Position numbers and translations under genes: made by a program. A stretch of 64,000 nucleotides of DNA from Symbiodinium natans (lineage: Eukaryota; Sar; Dinophyceae; Suessiales; Symbiodiniaceae). This document shows, in pieces, positions 21,216 to 33,200 of the stretch. The stretch's first letter is position 1, and each line of letters opens with the position of its first letter. Location: contig CAJNDS010002067.1 of the NCBI GenBank assembly GCA_905221605.1, forward strand, positions 144,501 to 208,500. The letters run 5' to 3'. The notes beneath the pieces are model-generated. The model worked only from the letters and a program-made list of their open reading frames with translations. It was not told where the DNA came from and did not search any database.

Positions 21216-24200
21216 CTAACTAACTGGCTGCTCTTCCTCAGGCACGTCCTCGGCATATTCCTCACCTGGAGAACCAGGGTAAAGGAGTTTCTTCGGTTTA
21301 GGGCCTAGGGTTTAAGGTTTAGGGTTTAGGGTTTAGGGTGTAGAGCTTAGGGGGTGTAGATCGGGCTCAGCCCGACATACTAGGAAGGCCCTCGGGCATT
21401 TCATTTTCCTAAACCCTAAACCCTAAACCCTAAACCTAAATCCTTGTTCAGATGATTGTTCAGGGTCATCCTGACATAAGGCTTGGGCTTTGGGTCTTTT
21501 TCGGGGTAAACGGCCGATGTAAGGGAGATTGTTTGGGTAACTGCACAAGTTGGTTCGGTTTAGGGTTTAGGGTTTAGGGTTTAGGGTTCAGGGTTCAGGG
21601 TTTATATTGTTACCAGCGGAAAGCCCTAAACTCAACAAGTACAGTGCTACGCACCTTTTGTCTTGAGCCAATGAAGTAGCGTAAATACGGTAATACAGCT
21701 GATATCTTGAAGTATCGACACCCCCCGCGCATCTTAGAGCAACGGAGAGGCGACACATCAGCTGTTTGCGACGCTACTTTGATTCAAACAAATGATTTTG
21801 GCACCATCGACCAACAACTCGCTGCCAAACGACCCGGCAGGGTGTTGGTGCTTGCCCCACAGAGCTTAGCTCCGCAGCCCTGAAAGAAATGCTGACTAAA
21901 GTGGAAAAGGTAGCCAGCCCGTCAGAGCGGCGAAAACCAAGCCGTCAGGCCGGTGCGATGCAAAAGGAAGGAAACTAGTAATCGCGCTTCCAAGCATCGG
22001 TGGCGTAGTCCCATCGCCAGTTGTGCCAGCCACGAAGGTAGGACTTCACGTGGTCGGGGCCCATGATCTGGAACGTGTCCACGGTGCCATGAACGGGGAT
22101 CGCGTAGAGAGCATTATCCACGGACATGCCCGGGATGTCCAGGGCTCTCATGACCGCCCACATATATCCAACCCATGTGGGCCAATTGACGTCCCGGTCT
22201 CGGGCGTGATCAATGTCGGTTCCACCGATCACTTGGCCCCACGAGACGACTCGGCCAAGAGTCTCGTAGATGATCTGCATGCCACGATTCATGGCGACCT
22301 GCTCTCTCGTCGGAGGAGTGGCAGGCTCGACCACCATCGGTCGTGGAGCAGCCTCAGTGTCGATCGGCGCAGGGGCCGTCGCTTTCGCGGGGCGGGACAA
22401 GCCCGTTGGGGCCGCCGCTTCCGCGTGGCGAGACTGTCCAGGGGACACAACCCTTTGCCTTGCGGCAGGGCGTTCCTCGGCGAATGGCCGATCGTTTGCC
22501 ATCGCGTCCCAGTCCGCGTCCGAGATGTAGGAACTCGGGAGCTGAGGAGGTCGCGGCTTGGACTTGACAGCAGTGCTTGGCGGTCTGGCAGCAGGTGACG
22601 ATGACCTTGTCAATGGTGCCGGCGGAGGTGGCCTCTTCGATGTCAACTGCATCACGGGGGGCGCCTTGACCTGCAGTGGAGCCTTCGGAGGAGGAGACGT
22701 TGCGTCAGCCGGGGGCGACTTCCACGGTGACTGCCTGTCCCTCGATCTGCTCTCTGCGGGGCGACCCTCCCGGGTGCCGGGAGTGTTGGACCTTCCTCTG
22801 GAGGATTGCGGCTGTTGCACCCATGGTGGCGTGCGATCACTGGGCGCCGACGATGCTCTGTCCCTCCTCAGTCGATCAACCCGATCTTGGATCGTGGACC
22901 TGATGTTCCGCGTCCTGAAACGGGTGAATTGGAGGAGCTGTGCCAGCTGACGATCTCCCAGAGAACTGAACCCTTCCGGGACGTGGATATCCTGCGTCAT
23001 CTGCAGCGGTGGGGCCACTTCGCCCCTTTTGGCTGAGTGAGGGAGGTCACGCCGGATGAGATTGATGAGCTCTCCGAGGATGCCGGCCATAGTCCTACCG
23101 TTTGGATACCATCGTTCACCTGGGGTGTTGGTCATCAGGTAGAAGCGGTCGGTTGTCGTCCTGTGCACGGCAAACATGATGACGGCCATCTCGAGCACGG
23201 TGTAAAACCGGTCCTGGAAAGAGATGAAACAATCCGTCAGGATGTTGACGTAATCATCGTCGCTGCACCAAATGTAGGCGAGCCGCCCATCGACGTTGTG
23301 GTAGGCGTCGGTACCTTCGGCATACTTGCCTCCTGCCATCCCAGGGTTTGGGAGCCGAATGTCGGCAAACCTCGTGATCTGGTTGAGGCTCGTGAAGCTG
23401 AACCCCTGGGATATCCAGTTGAAGGCATCCATGGGCGACTCCGCCAGGATCGCGCCGAGGGTGATATCACCTCCTGTGCGCTCCTTGGCACGGCTGAGCG
23501 ACTTGTTGATCTTCGCCTTTAAGGTCGCTCCTGAGCTTGACTTGCGACGGTCCACTGTCGTGTCATCGACGCGGCGGGGATTTCGATGATCTCTGTTGGA
23601 GTTCAGGCCAATGGAAGGCTGAATCTCAAAGATGTTCATCGGCCTACCCCTCCGGGTGGCGTCATCGCGGGCCTCAAAGGGCTGCGCCATTTTCGCCAGG
23701 TCCGTGGGCAAGGTCAACCGCTCTTCACATTTGAGACACTTTGTGAGTCCGTCGATCAGGTCGTTGCAATCGCAGAAAGGACAGTTGAAGTTGGGGAACG
23801 CAACGCACTGTTGGTGCCTGAAGAACCTTGGGTCTCCTCGAAGCTTTCGATCCACCGTAAGTGCAGTCTGCGTGGGCAGCACAAGTGCCCGCATGCCCCA
23901 ACAGGCGTTGTGAAGCGCAGGGTAAAGAGGATGCCCTTCCGGGATCCGAACCGGCTGACCACCATAGTCCCAATTTGGTTCGTAGTGGAGCTGGAACGGG
24001 GTGTAGGCATCGGCTGCGAGAGGGGCCCACTCAGTGAAGTTTTCCTCGGGTGGAATCTTCAGGTAGTCCAAGAAGCTGGTGGCCGCGCCGTCTGTCATGC
24101 AACGATAGGGATCATTGTCAAAGACGGGCAACACATTCCTGTGTGCGGCGAACTCCTTCACAGCCTTGTCGATGCGAAGACGAGCATGCTCGTACGCCCT

Positions 24201-27200
24201 GTTGATCCAGATCGGCTCATTCGAGGATCTCCGATAGGCGTAGACGAGGTAGCGGTTGGACAGCCAATCTGGGGTTTGCACCGCGCCAGCAGCTGTCTCA
24301 AAGATCCGAACCCCGTCCAGCGCCGCCATTTGGAGGTCGACCACGAACTCGATCTCGGCGTCAGGCCTCACGCCCTCCATGCAGTCACGTTCCCATGCTG
24401 GCTTCTGTGACATCATGGCGTAAAATCTGCGACGACTCCCGTCTCGCGACATTCCTCCTGGGATGATACCGCTCTCGACGATGCTCCTGAAGTGACGAAA
24501 GTAGGTGGAGTGGTACCCCATCTTTGGCATCGTATGGAAAGTGCTGTGCGTGAAGCCAGCCTCCTGTATTCGCGTAGACTGGGTCTCCACCCGTCGACCA
24601 GATGGAAGGATCTGCGATTCACAAGCATGGGGTCAGAGTTCTCGGTCATGAGCGCCCCGCTGTGGCCTTGAATTGCACGGCATCGCAAAATCCTCCCTCC
24701 CGGGTGGATGAGAAACTCGAAGCGTTCCTTCTCAGACGACTCGCACACCTGGAAGATCTGCTCCATACGGAGCCCATTCCAAATCTGCCCCAACGCCTCG
24801 AAGAATGCCGGGAAAGATGTTGTTCCATTTCCATCGAACTCAAGATGGGGTGCGTGGGCGCACTTCTTGGAGAAGCCGCGGAGCAGCCATGTCATCCTCC
24901 GGCTCAACGTCTCAAGGGCATTGGGAGAGAGGTAGCGCCTGATCTGAATGACCGGCATCTCGCTACCGACGCACCAGTATGCTGCTGACTCATCGATGGT
25001 AGGACCATCCCTTCCGGGAGGTGCACGCGCAGGCATTGCCTTGGGCGGCGCAGCTCGGGAAGGAGCAGGCAAGACCTTGTTCCCCAGGTCGGTGACGTCT
25101 TCGCTGAGATCGATGAGGGTCTTATCCTGGCGAACCCTCTCTCTGGTCTGATGCAAGATCTCTTCCACGGAGGAATCCGGCTCGTTGATGGGGAGGAGCG
25201 GTTCACACGCAATGTCCGGATCGTCAGGATCATTGATGACAATGGTGTCGATGCCGCGCTCCTTCTCAATCTCGACGGCTTGCTCGTCATCGAGCTGGCC
25301 TTCAACCGAGTCGAGCGCCTCCATCAACCTCCTCACACGGGGGTTGTTCGCGTCGAAGAGGATCACCTCGTCGTCATCGCCGCCAGACCCGTCAGGGTTG
25401 AGGTAAGCCCGGTCGTCCTCGGTGATAGGGACAGCACCCATGTCTGGGTGGTCTTCGTCCGAGGGGTTTGTAGCCTTCCGGACAACGTTCTGGGCGACAA
25501 TGATCTCCTCGCTTTGATCTCTCGACGTAGGCGCCCGCCACGCGAAGTCCTCAATCCTTGGCCTCACCATGTCGGTGCACGGTGGGACCGTGAGGGACAT
25601 TTCCGGCTGCGCCAAGTGGAAGTGATTGTTGAAGATCTGGCTTCGCTGATTTGCAAGGAAGTCCTCCCGCATCATGAAGATCTGCCGACCCGTCAGGGTG
25701 GTGGAGACAAGCGCTCGCCACCAATCCGTGGCAGCTTGAAAGTTGTCTTGCGTGGCAACCATGTGATATTTGTCGTAACGAACCGTGCCATAAAGAAGCG
25801 CGTAAGGGTCGACGACCCTCACGCCGTTTGCGACTAGGTAGTCGGTGTGCTTCTTCATCTCCCTGTCGTACTCCCAATCCAGCCCGTAGGCCTGGGCGAC
25901 AGTGCCAGCGACAACGGTCAACGACCTGACACACTCATGTCCAGCCAACGCAACAACCTTCCGGAGTGCGGTTTCCACCTTGGCCAACTGTTTGACGGGC
26001 CAGTGCTCCGCTCTGCGGATTTGCTCTTCGGTCTGTTTGATCCAGGGCGACACAAGGTGCCACGTGTAGCCCTGGTACCCATACGGGCCATGGACGTCGT
26101 TCCCCGCCCAACTGATGAAAATATCCAACCCGTCAGGGTGGTGGATCCTCAAGAAATCCTCCACGATCTGGGTGAGGAGAGTGAGGTCCTTGCCCCATTC
26201 CATCATGACGTTGACTTCCGTCACGCGAGGGTCATGCGACAGAACATCCCGAAGGGGACCCTGGAATGTCATCTTGTTGATCGCACGACCGCCCTTGTGC
26301 GTGCACAAGGCGAGAGAGGAGTCGCCGATGATGAGAACTTGGGATTTCATCGTTGGCGGTGGCGGAATACGTTCAAAAGCCGGGGTATAGAAACCCCCCA
26401 GGAGCTGTACCACATCCGTGTGGAGGGGTCGGTCAGAAAGGCCGTGCTCCATCTCGGTGACGCGGTAGCACAAGTCGTATGGCTTTGAGACGTCAAACGC
26501 ACTCTGAGCCCTTGGCCCCCATCCCACGACAGCCATGTCGAAGATGAGGTCGAGCATAGTTTGCGTCCATCCCGCCAGGGAGGAGTCATGTACCGTTTTG
26601 GACGGCACGTCGTCAGTGCTGTAGGCCCTGACGCCGTAGATCCGGTACCACCTCATAGATTGTGGTCCACGGCACACTTGGATACCCCTTCCGGAGATCG
26701 AGCCACTGTTGCACAGGGATGACACGAAGAAACAAGTCATCGGGACTGTCAGCCTCCGTGGGCTCCCGGAAATTGCGCACTGCGTCATTCCACCACGCTG
26801 GTGATGAAAGTCCAGCCAAGGCGTCAGCCAGGCGATCCGCATCAGTAGCGGCGGCCGACATTTCTTGGAGGCGAGCAGCACGCTCCTCTGCGCTGAGAAT
26901 CTCAACTGCACGAGATGCCATTCCTTCAGAAAGACAAGGAGGAGATTCGAGGCGAGGATTGCTGGGGAGCTTGATTGCTGGAGCGGCTACGTATGTGCAA
27001 GGAGTCCTGCTCATGTTTTCCTGAAACGCCTTGTGAATTAGATCAACCATGCGCAAGCAGTACTCTTCAGAGCTGCGATTACACTTGCCATGCACGTGCC
27101 CTCCAGTGCAACACTTGTCACGGAATGCAACATACAAGGAATCCAAGGTAGTAGCAATAGTCCATGGTTTCTTGACGGATTCACCCTTTTCGTTGCGAAG

Positions 27201-30200
27201 ACCGAAACGACAACCGTCGAAGTGGGCCTTCCGAATGGGTTTCCCCTCGATCCATTTGACAATCCGAGTCCATTTCCAATACTCGCAGTCCTTTGGCCAT
27301 TCAATGGCATAGTCGACTAGCAGTCGATCGAGGCCATGGGACAGGTCGACAAATGATGCCCAAAGCTTGGTGAATTTCCTCCGGGCCTCGAAGACGGCGC
27401 TTCGGTTCTTGTCGACGGCAAGATTAAGGCGAGCCCATTGCGAACCCCCCGTACAAGGAAGACTAGCCCAAACGAGGATACGAAGACCGTCCTTGTGGGC
27501 CTCCTTTGCGATGGACAAAACTTCCCGTCGGGTTTTGGGATCGTTCAGGTTCATAGACTCAGTAATGCGAACGACCTTGCAGTCCTTATATTTGTTAATA
27601 GCAAGATTACCAATTAGTGAGTCGTCACCGCAACACACTTCAATGATCAACCGCTTGTGCAAAGGAGGAGACCTCTGCGTCAGCAGGGTGGATCCAGGAG
27701 TGGTGGCGGCCGCGCCAGATTTCCTCACATCAAGCTTGAGGGGAGATATGGCCATAAGTGCAAGAGCACGCGACCACTTCTCAGCATTGGTGAATGGCTT
27801 AGTGAGGATATCGGCTGCTTGCAACAATGTACTGATGTACGCAATGTCATAGTGCTTTCTTCTAAACTGTTCAGAAATCCATCCCAAGTTAATCCTCTGC
27901 GTTTTGTCAGCATGACGAAAGGCTGGCGACTTACCTGACTCAAGGATTCTGATGGTGGCTTGGTTGTCCTCAAGCACGACAGGCTGAATGGAATGTGGAA
28001 CCGTAACCACAAGTCCTATGTCCTTATCTGAACCCTTGGGTGCAAGCTCTTCCGAGGACCGACCCCCCGTATTCCTGATGCCTTCAATCTCGCGGTGCAT
28101 GAAAGCCTCCGCGTCAGCGTGGCGTCTGTAGTCCATTGTGGACCTGCGATAGACGATTACACACGCTTCGGCTTTAGGATCAACGGGTCTATCCCTTCTC
28201 TTAAGTTCTTCCCAGGCAACAGCTTCCTCAACTTGAACCCAAGTACCCTTTAACTTAACCCAAACGTCGCGCAGTGGATGAGTGTTCATCTCAACTGGTT
28301 CAGGCAGGGATGAAAGGTTGGTGAGCAGTTCGACCACTCTACCATCAATGAGGTGCGAAGTGCCCAGGTAAGTAACTCCTTGGATAAGGGAATCCGGGTG
28401 GTTAGAGAGGAGTTTATTGGGAACATCACCCTTCCGGGGAGTGTGCTTAGGTTTTGTGCTGCTATCCCCCCCCGCATTCTGAAGCACGCTCCAAAGCGCG
28501 GAAGAAGGAAGACCTAATGCACGCAACGAAACATTTGCACACACGACCTCGGCCTCAGTGGAACTAAGGGCAATGCTGGTCTGCTTCTTACTGAAAGCTG
28601 CAAGGGGGAAGTACGTATTAGGACCAACCAAAGCAAGGAAGCCTCCTGAGGTGCTTTTGCTGTCATGCTCACCTGCGTGGTCGCTGTCAGCAAACAACCA
28701 CAGCTTGCAAGTGCTAATGTCGTCACCTATGAATCCGCGCATGCGGTACTCCAATGTAGACGCGACATAGCACATCAAGCGATGCAAGGCTTTATCGCAC
28801 TCAACAGACCACTTGGTGACTCGACTGGCTAATCCCTGAACTGCGCGCAGCAGATCGTACCTTGCCATCCTTGCTGCGAACAACAGCTTCATGAGAATGC
28901 GGCTTGCTATGGGAGCAAGCTGTCCGCGAGGTTCGGCCTCGGTGCCAACCGGGCGAGCGATCTTGTCGTCATGGAAGGGCGTAGCAACCTTTCGCAGGTG
29001 TTGGAATTGTGGGCCTGCGAGCTTCTTGTACTTATCAATGGCTTGCTGCAAAAAGGAACTCATGTCGTACACAACTTCCTTAACACCCTTAGTCATGCAA
29101 CCCTTGTTGTCGCTCAGTTGATTGACATCGAAGAATGCTTTCTTCCTCGCTTCTTTCTTAGCTTCGTTCTTGTCCCTGATCTTCTTAACTGCAGCAAGAG
29201 CTGACGCATGATCGTGCTTATCCGAAAGAAGATAGGTGGCACCAACCCATAATTTAGACCTCTTGCCCCGACCGGAAGGATGATCCCATGATTGCTCGAT
29301 AAGCTCATCATCATCAATGGACCTCACTTCCGTGAGTCGGTGTTGACCAACGGCGCAAAGCTTGGCTTCAGAGGCCGGCAGGGCATAGAGTGCACGCCTG
29401 GGCTGCACATGGTGACGCACCAAGACGCCTTCTTCGGGATGGAATTCAGTGTAGTCCGCACGCACGACTGCAGCGGCAGTCTCCTTGGCAGCGGGATCAC
29501 GAACGTTCTTGTCAAAGACGTGAGCAAAAGGATGATCAGAATGCTTAAGGTTTGTGCTCTTAGAGATGTGCTCGCAACCCAAGTAACGACCTATGGGAGA
29601 GGGGGAGTCCATGTCAATTTTCGAACTGATCAACTCCCACCCTTTCTGCATGTTGGCTTTAGGTCCGGCCATCTTAAAGTCATCTACATAGACTGCAAGC
29701 AGAAGGCGTAGCTGGGGGTGGAAGAAAACTGAAGGCCATGCAGCCGGGAACACAAGCTGAAACCCGACCTCGCCTAACATCTTTTCACAGCGTAACTCCC
29801 AGAAACCCCCGCTATCAGGATGACCGTAGAGTGCCAGCGTCAGCCGCACGACAGGATCTTTGTACTTTCCCTTCCACTCTGAAGGCCATCGGTCAGGCGG
29901 AAGCCTAACCCATGTTTCCTTTCCCTTGAGCGTGGTTTGGGTGTATGCTTGTTTGCCGTCGGCCTGCTGACAGTCGTTGCCAGGTGCGTGCCCATAGGCG
30001 TCAAGCGCTTTCCCAGCCTCCATCGTGGCGGGACTGGATCCGAGCTCACTGAAAAGAGCCTGATCACTATTTTCATCTTTGACGTTGTTCCCTTGGAACA
30101 CAGTTCGACCCTTGAATTTTCGTTGTGGGTCGCCTTTGGGAAGCTCACTTCCCTTTTCTACGCAGATCTCGAAAACTTTTCCAACATGAACCTTTTTCCC

Positions 30201-33200
30201 CTTTTTGATGGCTTCGTCACTGACGTCTTTCCATTCCCGAACAGATCCCATGTCCCAGGCTTTCTTAACCATTAATTTGTTCCATTCGACATCAAGGGCA
30301 GCCTGGGCCTTCGGGTCCTCGAGGATTTCTCTGCGACCGACAGGCCTTGCGACAAGAGCAAAAAGCTCTCGTACCTCGTCCTCTGAGACAGGAAGGTTGC
30401 TGGAAATCTTTTCACGATGCTCGGGCTCATGAGGTACAGTAGGCATGGCAGGGAATGCATCCTTACCATCTCCGTCAGGAGCGGGACTGTGGATTCTGTC
30501 CAGAATGAACTCAGTCTTGCCGATCCACTTGAAACTGGTCTTTTTGTTCCGCTTCCTAACGTTCTTCCAATCATCGTCCTCATGGATGACATCAACACCA
30601 CCTACGGGAATGATAGTCGTACTCCGTTGCTTAGAGATGCGCGATAGTTCAATCGGACAATCTGTGATATCCGGTGAGAACATTTCTCTTCTGGGAACAT
30701 AATGATAGCGTATTAGCTTACATTCGTTCAGTCGGACCTCCCAGTGGTCCTTGCTCGCAGCAGGTGCTGCGGCGGCGGCGGCAGAGGAGCTACCGGCTGA
30801 ACCCTCGGTAGGAGTCTCCATATCACGCAATGCTTGCTCGCGTGCCTCATCAACAATGGCCTTCTCCTTCTGTTTCTTGGACATGTTGACCCAAAGGTAT
30901 GAGGGAATGGATTCGGGCTTCTTAGAACCTCTGGTGCCTCCATACTTTCTACCAAGAGTACCCCCCGAATCATAGTACCGACCCCCTTCAGGGAGATCAA
31001 TTTCTTTCCCCGTCTTAGGATCAAGTACCTTCTTGGGCGGCTCGACCTCTCGGTCTGCGGGTGCAGGCGGTTGCTCATCGGCAGCTTCAGCGTCCTGATT
31101 GGTGAGCGATTGACTGACAGGTCCTTCAGTAGCATCTGATGCGAGACCTGCTTGAACCCTTTCATACCTCTCACGCATGGGAAAAACAATCTTACCATCA
31201 GTGAGCTTGTACTGCGATGCAATAACTGGCTTCAGGCACTCGTGGAAATCATGCTTGTTCAGCTGCTTGAGATGAATTGCAAAGACCTCCTTGCGCCATT
31301 TCATACCAGGCTGGAACTTGTATCCCATAAAAATCGCAGGCTCACTGGTAGGCTCGAATCTGTCTCTACCCTTGCGCTGGGCTTTCGGACCAACCCAAAC
31401 GTCGATCCTACAACCGAAAGGAAGGGGTTCTTCAGGAAATGCAACACCAAAACGCTTGAACCAAGGAGTATACTCTTTGCCCCCCGGATTGCTGATGTTG
31501 TAGGCAGTGCATGCATGCTCAAGGGCAAACGGCCAGTAAACCTGCGAAATGCCAGCTTGAATGAGATTGGTGCGAGTGCCCTCAGTGGTGGCTCGCACAG
31601 CACGCTCAGCAACAGCGTTGGACTGATGGATATAAGCCTTAGAGAGCTCATGGCGCCAGCCGAGCGTTTTGGCCGCAGCCTCAAGTTCCCTAGACTTATC
31701 GCTGTAGAAAGTCTCCACATTGTCCTTCGCGGATGCGAAGTGCTGGAGCGCCACGAGGCATTCGTCTTCCGACTTCAATGCAGCAGGGTATGCATACATG
31801 AAACAAGTGGCAACATCCTTAACCACAAGTGCAAGACGCGAATCCTCAATGACGGTTTGCTTGTCCCTGTGCAAGATCAGATGATCCGCGGTCACATGGT
31901 CGCCAAAAACCTCTGCTTCGATAGTACTGGTTTCCTTCTTGTAAGAAGGAGGCTTGTACATCTTAGCTCGTTGGCATATTTGGCAATAAGGGTTCTTGGG
32001 GACATGAGTCATGAGGTGTTCACGGGTTGTTGATTCTTTGATCAGAGCTTCTTTGCTCCGTCTACGAGCTCTACGTTCAGGTGCTTCAGGATCGTCACTT
32101 GATGCTGCTTCCCCATCGGGGGCATCGGCCGCTGCCGGGGCAGGAGGACCAATGTCCGGTTCAGCACGCACCTCGTCAGAGGGCGGAGCAGGGCGAGAAC
32201 CATCTAGAATGGCTCGCACCCGTGCCGCACCTTCGGACCTGAGGAGACCAAAGTCTCGAACACCATCCCTGGGCTCGGATTTTGCTTTTGGTTCAGGCTT
32301 AGGCTTAGCTTTAAGTTTTACTGTAGGCTTGGTGCGGTCCGGCAAAGGCCGGACAGGCGTGTCTTCCTCCATCAGTTCCCTGAGAGTTCTTTCGTCAGGA
32401 TCATCGGCGGATGCCGGCGCAATAGGGACCCTCTTGTGAGGAATAACAAACCCACAACCTCGAAGCTTCGCAACGTCCTGGTTATCAAGTTGGTAAACTG
32501 ACCTACACGTGTAGGCAGTAATGCTCCAACGTTCACCCTTCCAAGGTCTTACGGAATGGGATGTCTTCGGGTCAAAAACGACAATCTTGTTGTGACTGTC
32601 ATGGACCATCCCAGGGAGTTTGGTGCCTACAGAATCCTTGACCTCTAGATAATTTTTATCGGTTTTCATAGCGTTCGGGTCATGAATCCAAAGGCCACCA
32701 TTGGAAAACTCTCCCACGGCAATCGTAACGTTGAGATGGTCTTTGTGATTGTTCACATCCTTATGGACCTTGATAGGCGAGTTCTGGTTGATACAGAGTG
32801 AGGAACAGCTCTCCAACTCCGCGCCTCTTTTGCGAAGAAATGCAATGAGATACTTGATAGTATTAACACGGCGTCCAGTTCTCTTGGTTACACCATGAAA
32901 CCCTCCATGTGCGAAGGCACCAAGTATCACATACTTCTCTTTGCTATTGCCATGTTTCTCTCCTAGTGCTTTTCTTCTACTCCTACCTGCTCCGAAGTTG
33001 ACGGTGCGTAAGAGATCCACGCATGATCGCTCCGAGAAGTCGTGCTTCTCCAGAAGCTGCAAAGCAATCTCTTCAGAGCTGCGATCAGGCATTTCACCTC
33101 TGGCAACCGACTGAATCTCATCGGACTTAGATTCACGCGCAGGGCAGGCAGTGCCCTCCTTCCACGATTTGAGGAAAGGCACGTTATCTCGAACGTCAAG

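Noticed and set aside
22023-24410. Long plus-strand ORFs opposite the 3' ORFs of the retrotransposon
   Set aside because: Antisense by-products of GC-rich codons; no domains, while the minus strand has clear motifs.
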